Positions 8,378-17,555 of a stretch of DNA of 64,000 bases are shown one piece after another; within the stretch, counting starts at the first letter, position 1, and each line of letters opens with the position of its first letter. Source of the DNA: Curtobacterium oceanosedimentum (lineage in GTDB: Bacteria; Actinomycetota; Actinomycetes; Actinomycetales; Microbacteriaceae); assembly GCF_020297365.1 (NCBI RefSeq), contig NZ_JAIXIG010000012.1, forward strand, positions 33,377 to 97,376. The letters are read 5' to 3'. The position numbers were made by a program, and so were the translations under genes. The notes beneath the pieces were generated by a model. It did not search any database. It was not told the DNA's origin and saw nothing but the letters and a program-made list of their open reading frames with translations.

Positions 8378-9331
8378 TCACCGGATGTGGTGGAACGCGC
8401 GGACGTCCGTCGGGACCCCGACGGCGTGCAGGACAGCGCGCAGGGCCTCGGCGTCGTTCGCCTCGGGCCAGCCGAACCGCCCGAAGCCGCGGACATCTCC
8501 GTGCCGACGGAGCCGGTCCTCCCGCCGTTTCTCGTCCGCCACGACGTCGGCTGCTGAACGCCCCGCTGCTCGGAGCGCGGGGTCGCCGTACTTCGCGCGC
8601 CCGTCGAACTCCAGGACCACACCCTGCTCCGGGAACCAGAAGTCGACCCGTCCGATGAACCCGGCGGCGTCGTGGAACGCTCGCTGCAGGACCGGCCGAG
8701 GAGCGCCGACCTCGTCCAGAGCGACCCTCGCGACGGACTCCCCCGGTGAACCGGTCGCCGGACCGGCCAGGTCGAGCGCGACGGCTGCTCGATGCCGTCC
8801 GTGCGCCGCGGTCCGACGTTCGAGTTCGTCACGGAGCGCCTGGTCGCTGACGCCACGCTGCAGGGCGACGTCGAGGGCGGGAACCGCGAGGCGGAGGTCG
8901 TGTGAGATCGCCACGTCGACGGCTGTCGTGACCAGGTCGGTCAACCGTCGTCCGTTCGCGACCATGACCTGGGTCCGGAGCTCGCGCCCCTTCCCCGGAC
9001 GCTTGCGGACGTGGGTGAGCGACTGGGAGGTGCTCCGGAGCGGGTCGATCACCTCGACCACGTCCGGGAACTCGCCCCGCCAGGGCAGCCCGTGGAGCGC
9101 AGCCGCCGAAGCGTGGGAGACGACGAGCCGCTCGGCGATGCCGTCGTGCACGGCTTTGATCCGCGCGATGTGTCGTTCTCCCGGCGTCGCCCGGCGCCAC
9201 TCGTCGGCGTCGACGAAGCGCCCCGGTACCAGCCGGACGAGGCGACCGGTGTCGGCGTCCTTCCGTTGCGCTCGTCCTGTCCGTCCGCTCGTGTCCGCCG
9301 AGCCACCGCGGATGATCGTGAGTCGTGCCAT
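8378..9331 (-). CDS. AbiEi antitoxin-like protein with C-terminal DUF559/PD-(D/E)XK nuclease-like domain
   Basis: 317 aa. The N-terminal part resembles AbiEi-type antitoxin proteins (LVRLVPGRFVDADEW, then VVSHASAAALHGLPW at about 70-84). The C-terminal part resembles DUF559/very-short-patch-repair-like nucleases: E199, D230 in GRVDFWFP, E241 and K247 in EFDGRAKYG, then DEKRREDRLRRHG. This gives a plausible PD-(D/E)XK set. No AbiEii toxin gene is next to it. The start MARLTIIRGG is preferred over an ATG 102 bases upstream, whose extra residues look random. Related hairpins lie on both sides. Its role is unknown; defence, repair or mobility are all possible. Confidence 0.72.
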   Translation of the reverse strand: MARLTIIRGGSADTSGRTGRAQRKDADTGRLVRLVPGRFVDADEWRRATPGERHIARIKAVHDGIAERLVVSHASAAALHGLPWRGEFPDVVEVIDPLRSTSQSLTHVRKRPGKGRELRTQVMVANGRRLTDLVTTAVDVAISHDLRLAVPALDVALQRGVSDQALRDELERRTAAHGRHRAAVALDLAGPATGSPGESVARVALDEVGAPRPVLQRAFHDAAGFIGRVDFWFPEQGVVLEFDGRAKYGDPALRAAGRSAADVVADEKRREDRLRRHGDVRGFGRFGWPEANDAEALRAVLHAVGVPTDVRAFHHIR

Positions 9332-9437
9332 GTCCACACGGTGTCGCAGTGAGTGTCTACCCTGGCCGCCCGGGCGCCTCCCTGTGGAGACCGCGCGCGA
9401 CGGAGCCCCTGTGGAGGGGCCGGCGTCGCACACCTGG

Positions 9438-9497
9438 GCACAACCAAAGTGCCTCCGAGCCGCGTGTTGTCGCGGTTCGGAGACACTTTGGTTGTGC
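9438..9497. repeat. 27-bp hairpin with ACAACCAAAGT ends, upstream of the nuclease-like gene
   Basis: Arms of 27 bases, starting GCACAACCAAAGTGCC, pair with two mismatches around a 6-base loop. The outer 13 bases match those of the hairpin at 8294-8355. It sits between the mutase gene stop (9605) and the nuclease-like gene start (9331), so it ends the mutase transcript or insulates the two. The pair of hairpins frames the nuclease-like gene. Confidence 0.8.
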
Positions 9498-9604
9498 GAG
9501 CGGTTGCAGCGCCGGGGGCGCGGACCAGCGGCGCGAATGAGCGGCGCTGCGCCGGCGGACCGCCGGCGGAGCGCCAGCGGACCGGCGGCCCGCGCAGCGC
9601 GCCC

Positions 9605-11410
9605 CTAGGACACCAGGGGGCGCACGGACTCGGCGAGGGCGTCGACCAGGCGCCGGGCCTCGGTCGGGGTGTCGGCGACGGTGTCGATGTAGACCTTCAC
9701 CTTGGGCTCGGTGCCGCTCGGCCGCACGATGACCCGGGCGTCACCGGCCAGGTCGTAGCGCAGGATGTCCGAGGGCGGGAAGCCGTCGGCGCCGTCCACG
9801 TAGTCGGTCACGTTCTGCACGGTCAACCCACCGAGCGACGTCGGCGGCGTGGAACGCAGTGCCGCCATGACCTCGCCGATGCGCGACAGGTCGTCCACGC
9901 GGGTCGCGACCTGGCCCGAAGCGAAGGCCCCGAACTCGGCGGCGAAGGCCTCGAGCTGGCCCGCGATCGACGAGCCCGACGCCGCGAGCTCGTCGGCCAG
10001 GGACAGCAGTTCGAGCGCGGCGGAGATGCCGTCCTTGTCGCGGACGACCGTCGGGTCGACCAGGTAGCCGAGTGCTTCCTCGTAGCCGAACAGCAGCCCG
10101 GGTACCCGTGAGACCCACTTGAAGCCGGTCAGGGTGTCGCGGTACTCCAGGCCGTGCCGGGCGGCGACACGGGCCAGGGCGGGCGACGAGACGATCGACG
10201 CGGCGAGCGTACCGGTCGTCCCCGCGGCGGCGGCCCGTGCGGCGGCACGCCACCCGAGCAGCCAGCCGACCTCGTTGCCGGACAGCCGACGGTAGCCGGG
10301 AGCCCCCGCGTCGGCGACGACCGGGATCGCGAGCGCGAGCCGGTCGGCGTCGGGGTCGTTCGCGATCACCAGGTCCGCGCCGACCTCGAGCCCGCGGGCG
10401 ATCGCCAGGTCCATGGCGCCCGGCTCCTCCGGGTTCGGGAACGACACCGTCGGGAACGCCCCGTCCGGTTCGATCTGCTCCGGCACGACGGCCGGCTCCG
10501 CGAAGCCGGCTGCGGCGAAGACCGCGCGTGCCGTCTCCCACCCCACGCCGTGCATGGCCGTGTAGACGACGGTCGGCTGGTCGTCGACCGGGAGGCCCGG
10601 GGCCGGCACCGTCGCGGCCGTCGCGGCCACGTACGCCTCGACCAGGTCGGACCCCGCCACCGTGTAGTCCGTCGCGCGGACGAGGTCGTGCACGTCGCCG
10701 GCGGCGACGGCGTCGATCGCCGCGGCGATCTCGCCGTCGACCGGCGGCACGATCTGCGATCCGTCGTCGTCCTGGCCGAGGTAGACCTTGTAGCCGTTGT
10801 CCCGCGGCGGGTTGTGGCTCGCGGTGACCATGACCCCGGCACCGACGTCGAGGTGCCGGACAGCGAACGCGAGCACGGGCGTCGGCAGGGCCGAGGGCAG
10901 CAGCGTGACCTCGAGCCCGAGGCCGCGCATGACCTCGGCGGAGTCCCGCGCGAAGACGTCCGAGTTGACCCGGCCGTCGTAGCCGATCACGACGCTGCGC
11001 GCGCGCCCGGTGTCGATGAGGAAGCGGGCCAGCCCGGCGGCTGCCTGCGTCACGACGACGCGGTTCATCCGCTGTGGTCCGGCGCCGAGCTCGGCGCGGA
11101 GGCCGGCGGTGCCGAAGGTCAGACGGCCGGAGAAGCGCTCGCGCAACGAGGCGACCGCGTCCGCCGACTCGGCGGACGCGCCCGAGGCGGACGCGCCCGA
11201 GGCGGCGGTGACGAGCGCGTCGAGCTCGGCACGGGTCTCGTCGTCGGGATCCTGGGCCGACCAGGACCTGGCGGCGGCGAACAGCGCCTCCAGACCGGCG
11301 TCCTGCGCCGTGCCGGCGTCGTACGCTGCGCTGGCGTCCTGCGCAGCGCCGCCGTCGCCCAGGTCGCCGTCCGCGATCGCGCCGTCGGACGCGCCCTCGT
11401 GGCGGGTCAC
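9605..11410 (-). CDS. phospho-sugar mutase (phosphoglucomutase/phosphomannomutase family), probable phosphopentomutase
   Basis: 601 aa. The active-site serine is S198 in MVTASHNPPRDNGYK; the metal loop is DPDADRLALA; sugar and phosphate contacts are in GYEEALGYLVDP and RPSGTEPKVKVYID. The Ala-rich first 90 residues, with a short ASGASASGASA repeat, are extra. It overlaps the stop of pnp by 4 bases (GTGA). In a nucleoside salvage operon it most likely turns (deoxy)ribose 1-phosphate into the 5-phosphate, as some members of this family do, although a hexose role cannot be excluded. The frame stays open far upstream, inside pnp, but that part is not real protein. Confidence 0.85.
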   Translation of the reverse strand: MTRHEGASDGAIADGDLGDGGAAQDASAAYDAGTAQDAGLEALFAAARSWSAQDPDDETRAELDALVTAASGASASGASAESADAVASLRERFSGRLTFGTAGLRAELGAGPQRMNRVVVTQAAAGLARFLIDTGRARSVVIGYDGRVNSDVFARDSAEVMRGLGLEVTLLPSALPTPVLAFAVRHLDVGAGVMVTASHNPPRDNGYKVYLGQDDDGSQIVPPVDGEIAAAIDAVAAGDVHDLVRATDYTVAGSDLVEAYVAATAATVPAPGLPVDDQPTVVYTAMHGVGWETARAVFAAAGFAEPAVVPEQIEPDGAFPTVSFPNPEEPGAMDLAIARGLEVGADLVIANDPDADRLALAIPVVADAGAPGYRRLSGNEVGWLLGWRAAARAAAAGTTGTLAASIVSSPALARVAARHGLEYRDTLTGFKWVSRVPGLLFGYEEALGYLVDPTVVRDKDGISAALELLSLADELAASGSSIAGQLEAFAAEFGAFASGQVATRVDDLSRIGEVMAALRSTPPTSLGGLTVQNVTDYVDGADGFPPSDILRYDLAGDARVIVRPSGTEPKVKVYIDTVADTPTEARRLVDALAESVRPLVS

Positions 11411-12234
11411 AGCGCCGCCACCACGCGGGCCAGCAGGTCCGCGATCACCGGCTCGGCCTGCTTGCCGGCCTCGAGGACCTCGGTGTGCGACAGCGGCGTC
11501 GTCTGGATGCCCGCGGCGAGGTTCGTGATGAGCGAGAAGCCGAGCACCTCCATGCCCGCCTGCCGGGCGGCGATCGCCTCGAGCGCGGTGGACATGCCGA
11601 CGATGTGCCCGCCGATGGTCTTGGCCATCTGGACCTCGGCCGGGGTCTCGTAGTGCGGCCCGCGGAACTGCGTGTAGACGCCCTCGTCGAGCGACGGGTC
11701 GACGGACTTCGCCACGGCGCGCAGTCGGGCCGAGTACAGGTCGGTCAGGTCGATGAAGGTCGCGCCCTCGAGCGGGCTGTCCGCCGTCAGGTTGATGTGG
11801 TCGCTGATGAGCACGGGGGTGCCGGGCGTCCAGTGCTCCTTGATGCCACCGGCACCGTTCGTCAGGACCATGACCGTCGCGCCGGTCGCCGCGGCGGTGC
11901 GGACGCTGTGCACGACACGACGGACGCCGTGGCCCTCGTAGTAGTGCGTGCGGGCGCCGATGACGAGCGCGTGCCGACCGTCGGGCAGCCGGATCGACCG
12001 GATCGTGCCGGAGTGCCCGGGCACAGCCGAGGCGCTGAAGCCGGGGACCTGGTCCGCGGGGATCTCGGACACGGTCTCGCCGATGATGTCGGCGGCCTTC
12101 CCCCAGCCCGACCCGAGGGTCAGGGCGATGTCGTGCCGGTCGATCCCGGACTTCGACGCGATGACGGCGGCGGCGTCCCGCGCGACCTCGAACGGGTCGG
12201 CAGCGGGGTCGTTCAGCGGGTTCTCGGTGCTCAT
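11407..12234 (-). CDS. purine nucleoside phosphorylase
   Basis: 275 aa trimeric-type enzyme that splits inosine and guanosine into base and (deoxy)ribose 1-phosphate. Family marks are LTLGSGWG near the start (phosphate), VLTNGAGGI, FRGPHYETPAEV, GMSTALEAIAAR and SLITNLAAGI. Its product feeds the mutase gene that overlaps it. The ATG has GGGGAC close by, and a TAGCAT box 6 bases upstream suggests an extra leaderless promoter inside the operon. Confidence 0.92.
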   Translation of the reverse strand: MSTENPLNDPAADPFEVARDAAAVIASKSGIDRHDIALTLGSGWGKAADIIGETVSEIPADQVPGFSASAVPGHSGTIRSIRLPDGRHALVIGARTHYYEGHGVRRVVHSVRTAAATGATVMVLTNGAGGIKEHWTPGTPVLISDHINLTADSPLEGATFIDLTDLYSARLRAVAKSVDPSLDEGVYTQFRGPHYETPAEVQMAKTIGGHIVGMSTALEAIAARQAGMEVLGFSLITNLAAGIQTTPLSHTEVLEAGKQAEPVIADLLARVVAAL

Positions 12235-12287
12235 GTCCCCATGCTAGAGCGCACAGCCGACGCACCGTGCGACGCGCGCGACCCGCC

Positions 12288-12566
12288 TCAGTGCTCGCCG
12301 AGCGCCCGGTCGACGGCGGCCGTGATCTCGCCCTGGTCGAAGTGGTTCCGGATGACGATGACCTCGGCGTAGGTGTCCCCGATCGCCTCGACGAACTCCT
12401 GACTCGTCAGGATCACGTTCGCGTCGTCGGAGACGTCACGGACCGAGGCGACGTCGGCCGCCACCACCTCTGCCGAGAGCCCGAGGGCGACGAGCGCCTT
12501 CTCGGCGTTCACCTTGAGGATCCCGCTCGCGCCGATGCCCGCGCCGCAGATCGTCACGATCTTCAC
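12288..12566 (-). CDS. PTS sugar transporter subunit IIB (SgaB/ascorbate-like)
   Basis: 92 aa. The N-terminal loop TICGAGIGASGILKVN carries the phosphorylated cysteine, C7, as in IIB proteins of the ascorbate (SgaB/UlaB) type. It overlaps the IIA gene by 4 bases and lies 53 bases before pnp. There is no IIC membrane subunit gene beside it, which is unusual; the pair may serve a distant IIC or act as a regulatory phosphorelay. Confidence 0.82.
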   Translation of the reverse strand: MKIVTICGAGIGASGILKVNAEKALVALGLSAEVVAADVASVRDVSDDANVILTSQEFVEAIGDTYAEVIVIRNHFDQGEITAAVDRALGEH

Positions 12567-13009
12567 GCGGAGACCCCCGTGATCGCCCGGACCTCGTCCG
12601 CCGTGGTCGCCGCCGCGATCCGCCCGGTCACCGTCGCGTCGTCGAACAGGTTCGCGATCTCGCCGATGGACTCCAGGTGCGTGCCGACCTCGGCCACCGC
12701 GAGTCCGAGCACCACGCGCACGGGGTCGTTGTGCGGGTGCCCGAACGCCACCGGGGACGCGAGGGTCACGATCGCCAGGCCGTCGCGCAGGACCGCACCG
12801 CCGGGCCGGGCGTGCGCGAACGCCAGCCCGGGCGAGATGACGATGTACGGCCCGTGCTCCTCGACCATGCCGATCATGGCGTCGGTGTAGTCGTCGGTGG
12901 TGGCGCCGGACGCGACGAGCGCTCCGCCGACCAGCCGCATCGCGTCACGCCACGTGGGCGCGTCCGCTCCGAGGAGGACGGCGGTGTCCGGCAGCGGTGG
13001 GAGTGGCAT
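12563..13009 (-). CDS. PTS sugar transporter subunit IIA (mannitol/ascorbate-type EIIA)
   Basis: 148 aa, PTS_EIIA_2 fold. The phosphorylated histidine is H66 in GLAFAHARPGG. VTLASPVAFGHPHNDPVRVVLGLA matches the core of UlaC/SgaA-type IIA proteins. It lies between add and the IIB gene in the nucleoside salvage operon, 3 bases after add. HPr from ptsH (41349) is the likely phosphate donor. Confidence 0.83.
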   Translation of the reverse strand: MPLPPLPDTAVLLGADAPTWRDAMRLVGGALVASGATTDDYTDAMIGMVEEHGPYIVISPGLAFAHARPGGAVLRDGLAIVTLASPVAFGHPHNDPVRVVLGLAVAEVGTHLESIGEIANLFDDATVTGRIAAATTADEVRAITGVSA

Positions 13010-13012
13010 GCG

Positions 13013-14125
13013 TCAGGCCTCCTGGTACCCGGCCGTGATGGTGGCGATGATCTCCTCGCGGTCCTCGAGCGGCAGGAAGGACCCGAGCGCCGCGTTGATC
13101 TGGAACGCTGCCAGGTCGTCGAGGTCGTAGCCGAAGGTGCCGGCGAGCAGCGCGAGCTCCCGCGACAGCGAGGTCCCGCTCATCAAGCGGTTGTCAGTGT
13201 TCACCGTGACACGGAACCCGAGCTGGTAGAGCACGTCGAAGGGGTGGTCTGCCAGGTCGTCACCCCACGCGGCGATGGCCCCGGTCTGCAGGTTCGACGA
13301 CGGCGCGACCTCGAGCGGGATCTCGCGGTCCCGCACCCACGACGCGACCTCGCCCAGGCTGGCGAGGGTCGAGCCGTCACCGGCGTCGGAGAGGGCGACG
13401 TCCTCGAAGATGCGCACGCCGTGCCCGAGGCGGAGCGCCCGACCGTCGACCAGCGCGGAGCGGATCGAGGCGAGCCCGTCGGCCTCGCCGGCGTGCACGG
13501 TGACGGGGAACAGCTCGGACGCCAGGTACTCGAACGCGGCCCGGTGGTTCGCGGGCGGGAACCCGGCCTCGGCCCCGGCGATGTCGAACCCGACAACCCC
13601 GGCATCACGGTGTCGCACGGCGAGCTCCGCGATCTCGAGCGACCGGTCCGCGTGGCGCATCGCCGTGACGAGCTGGCCGACGCGGATGCGCCCACCGGCG
13701 GCGTCGACGGCTTCCTCGATGCCGGCCTGCACGGCCTCCACCGCCTGGTCGAGCGTGAGCCCGCCCTGCAGGTGCTGCTCCGGGGCCCAGCGGATCTCGC
13801 CGTACACGACGCCGTCGGCGACGAGGTCCTCGACGAACTCCTTCGCGACGCGGTGCAGCTGCGGCGCCGTCTGCATGACCGACGTGGTGACGTCGAACGT
13901 CTTCAGGTACTCGACGAGCGACCCGGAGTTCGACTGGTCGGCGAACCACTGGCCGAGCTCCGCCGGGTCGGTGGTCGGGAGCGTCACACCGGCCTCGGCC
14001 GCGAGCTCCACGATCGTCGCGGGACGCAGCCCACCGTCCAGGTGGTCGTGCAGCGAGACCTTCGGCAGGTCGTTGATGACCGCTCCGGCGTCGGGCAGGC
14101 GGTAGGTCGGGGCGTCGGCGCTCAT
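13013..14125 (-). CDS. add: adenosine deaminase
   Basis: 370 aa zinc hydrolase turning adenosine and deoxyadenosine into inosine forms for pnp. Visible metal and catalytic sites are SLHDHLDGG near residue 30, VTVHAGEADG, and the late VTVNTDNRLMSGTSLSREL, where the usual TDDP is NTDNR; that variation is seen among bacterial adenosine deaminase-like enzymes. The start at MSADAPTYRLP is preferred over a longer frame with junk sequence. A TAGCCT box 7 bases before the ATG suggests a leaderless promoter, so add and the genes after it may be transcribed apart from deoA. Confidence 0.87.
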   Translation of the reverse strand: MSADAPTYRLPDAGAVINDLPKVSLHDHLDGGLRPATIVELAAEAGVTLPTTDPAELGQWFADQSNSGSLVEYLKTFDVTTSVMQTAPQLHRVAKEFVEDLVADGVVYGEIRWAPEQHLQGGLTLDQAVEAVQAGIEEAVDAAGGRIRVGQLVTAMRHADRSLEIAELAVRHRDAGVVGFDIAGAEAGFPPANHRAAFEYLASELFPVTVHAGEADGLASIRSALVDGRALRLGHGVRIFEDVALSDAGDGSTLASLGEVASWVRDREIPLEVAPSSNLQTGAIAAWGDDLADHPFDVLYQLGFRVTVNTDNRLMSGTSLSRELALLAGTFGYDLDDLAAFQINAALGSFLPLEDREEIIATITAGYQEA

Positions 14126-14292
14126 GCGCACCAGGCTATCGGTGGTCACCGACGACGCGCAGGCACCTGTGCACGACACACCGCGAGGCGGGCGGGAGGC
14201 TCCCCCGGCCCGACGACGCGCGTCGGCCCCGCCCGGTGGCGGTACGTGTGCACGTGCGAGCGCCGGCCACGCCAGCTGACGGTCCGCGCCCG

Positions 14293-14338
14293 CGTACGGG
14301 CATCGCGCCCCGGTGTGTCGGGGCGCGATGCCCGTACG
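14293..14338. terminator. 20-bp perfect hairpin between deoA and add
   Basis: Arms of 20 bases (CGTACGGGCATCGCGCCCCG and its complement) close a GTGTGT loop. It stands 75 bases past the deoA stop and 168 bases before the add start, both on the minus strand. It probably ends the upstream transport-cdd-deoA transcript and separates it from add-PTS-pnp-mutase. The arms are longer than a terminator needs, so a regulatory site is also possible. Confidence 0.7.
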
Positions 14339-14412
14339 GGGGCGCGCAACGCAGACGCGAGCACGAACCACGCAACGCACGAGCAACGCGCGCCCGTGCC
14401 CCGCCCCGGACG

Positions 14413-15708
<1,296 letters not shown>

Positions 15709-15709
15709 G

Positions 15710-16243
15710 TCAGTGCTCCTGCTGGTAGGTGGCGAGGGTGCGCGGTCCGAAGGCGTCCGGCAGGACCTCGTCCATGGTGCGGATGCCCGAGACCGTCTCG
15801 AGCAGCATGCCCTCGGACGAGTGCTCGAACAGCAGCTGGCGGCAGCGCCCGCACGGCATCAGGGTCGCCCCGTCGCCGTCGACGCACGTGAAGGCCACGA
15901 GCTTGCCGCCGCCGGTCATGTGCAGCTGCGACACGAGCGAGCACTCGGCGCAGAGCGTCACGCCGTAGGACGCGTTCTCGACGTTGCAGCCGGAGACGAT
16001 CCGACCGTCGTCGGTGAGCGCAGCGGCCCCCACCGGGAACGACGAGTACGGCACGTAGGCGTGCCGCATCGCGGCCGTGGCGGCGTCCCGCAGGGCGCTC
16101 CAGTCCACGTCGTCGGTCGGGAGGCTCCCCACCGGCACGGCCGGAGCGCCGCCGGTCGCGCCCAGGGCCGTGGCCGGGTCCGTCCAGGCCGTCGCGTCGG
16201 TGGTCGCGGGGGTCTCGTCGCCCGCAGCGTGCGTGTCGGTCAT
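15710..16243 (-). CDS. cdd: cytidine deaminase
   Basis: 177 aa zinc enzyme converting cytidine and deoxycytidine to uridine forms for deoA. The zinc site is complete: CAE in NASYGVTLCAECS and PCGRCRQLL. VPYSSFPVGAAAL is the nucleoside-binding start of the domain. The first about 45 residues, rich in Ala and Thr, are an extension not seen in most cytidine deaminases; no nearer start is obvious. It sits 19 bases after the second permease gene. Confidence 0.92.
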   Translation of the reverse strand: MTDTHAAGDETPATTDATAWTDPATALGATGGAPAVPVGSLPTDDVDWSALRDAATAAMRHAYVPYSSFPVGAAALTDDGRIVSGCNVENASYGVTLCAECSLVSQLHMTGGGKLVAFTCVDGDGATLMPCGRCRQLLFEHSSEGMLLETVSGIRTMDEVLPDAFGPRTLATYQQEH

Positions 16244-16262
16244 GTGCCGTGCCTCCTGGCCG

Positions 16263-17555
16263 TCAGCTCTTGATGTAGGGCTTGCCGGACGCGGCGGGAC
16301 CGCGCGACTGACCGACCAGGCCGGCCACGGCGAGGATCGTCACCACGTACGGCAGCATGAGCAGGAACTCGCTCGGCACCGGCGAGTTCGGGATCACGCC
16401 GAGCGCGTTCTGCAGGTTCGACGCGAAGCCGAACAGCAGCGCCGCGAGCGTCGCCTTGATCGGGTCCCAGCGGCCGAAGATCACGGCGGCCAGGGCGATG
16501 TAGCCCGCGCCGGCGGTCATGTCCTTGGTGAACGGCCCGACCGCGTCGAGCGTGAAGTACGCACCGCCCAGACCGGCGATCGCCCCGGCGAGCGAGACGT
16601 TCCAGAACCGCGTGCTCGTGACGTTGATGCCCACCGTGTCGGCGGCCTGCGGGTGCTCGCCGACCGCGCGGAGGCGCAGGCCCCAGCGGGTCTTGAACAG
16701 ACCGAAGGTGACGACCGCGACGGCCACGTAGGCCAGGTAGACCACGACCGTCTGCTCGAACAGCACCGGTCCGATGATCGGGATCTGGTGCAGCAGCGGG
16801 ATCTCGAGCCGCGGGAAGCGCACGCCGATGTTCAGCGTCTGCTCGTTCGGTGACAGCACCTGCGAGTACAGGAAGCCGGTCAGGCCGGAGACGAACGCGT
16901 TGATGACGACACCGACGATGACCTGGTCGACCAGGTACTTGATGCTGAAGGCCGCGAGGATGAACGACACGAGCACACCCGCGACGAGCGCACCGACCAG
17001 GCCGACCCACGGCGACCCGGTGATCGAGGCGATGAGTGCCGAGGTGAACGCCCCGGCGAGGAACTGGCCCTCGATGGCGATGTTCACGACGCCGACGCGC
17101 TCCGAGATGACGCCGCCCAGGGCACCGAACACGAGCGGGACGCTCAGGCTCAGCGCGCCGAGGAGCAGACCCGGGATGGCCAGCGACGCACCCGCGGCGG
17201 ACCACGCGAGGAAGCCGATCACGAACACCACGGCGAAGACCGTCGTGACCCAGAGCGGGACCCGGCGGTACGAGCGGGTCTCGACCACGGCGTAGACCGT
17301 CAGCATCGCGAGCAGCACGATGACGACGATGCCGGTGGCCGTCGCCGGCAGCGGGACGTCCGGCAGCGCGAAGAAGTCACCGCCGTTCGCCAGGCGGAAC
17401 GTGGTCGTCCCGGAACGCGGCAGCAGGCCGAACAGGACGATCGCGACGAGCGTGAAGACGCCGTACCCGATCGCGAGCTTCCAGCTGCGGGTGGTCTCGA
17501 CCGGACGGCCGGCGAGCGGCGACGCGGGGGCCGCGGTGGGGCTGAGGGTGCTCAT
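16263..17555 (-). CDS. nucleoside ABC transporter permease, second subunit
   Basis: 430 aa membrane protein of the BmpA-type (RnsD/YufQ-like) importer, with about nine to ten hydrophobic segments. EGQFLAGAFTSALIAS and GINVTSTRFWNVSLAGAIAGLGGAYF are typical of this branched-chain-permease-like family. The ATG overlaps the first permease stop by 4 bases (ATGA). A long apparent extension of the frame upstream is out-of-frame shadow of the first permease. The first about 60 residues are an unconserved lead. Confidence 0.9.
   Translation of the reverse strand: MSTLSPTAAPASPLAGRPVETTRSWKLAIGYGVFTLVAIVLFGLLPRSGTTTFRLANGGDFFALPDVPLPATATGIVVIVLLAMLTVYAVVETRSYRRVPLWVTTVFAVVFVIGFLAWSAAGASLAIPGLLLGALSLSVPLVFGALGGVISERVGVVNIAIEGQFLAGAFTSALIASITGSPWVGLVGALVAGVLVSFILAAFSIKYLVDQVIVGVVINAFVSGLTGFLYSQVLSPNEQTLNIGVRFPRLEIPLLHQIPIIGPVLFEQTVVVYLAYVAVAVVTFGLFKTRWGLRLRAVGEHPQAADTVGINVTSTRFWNVSLAGAIAGLGGAYFTLDAVGPFTKDMTAGAGYIALAAVIFGRWDPIKATLAALLFGFASNLQNALGVIPNSPVPSEFLLMLPYVVTILAVAGLVGQSRGPAASGKPYIKS

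Noticed and set aside
6394..8856. 820-codon open frame on the minus strand
   Set aside because: Shadow of the biotin carboxylase gene on the other strand; no domain, and the real gene there is beyond doubt.
9332..9433. Earlier ATG for the AbiEi-like/DUF559 gene
   Set aside because: The extra 34 residues are Arg/Gly/Pro-rich and unlike the family; the frame would start against the upstream hairpin.
11411..12265. N-terminal extension of the mutase frame
   Set aside because: This part is out of frame with pnp, which is clearly real; the mutase begins at the GTG overlapping the pnp stop.
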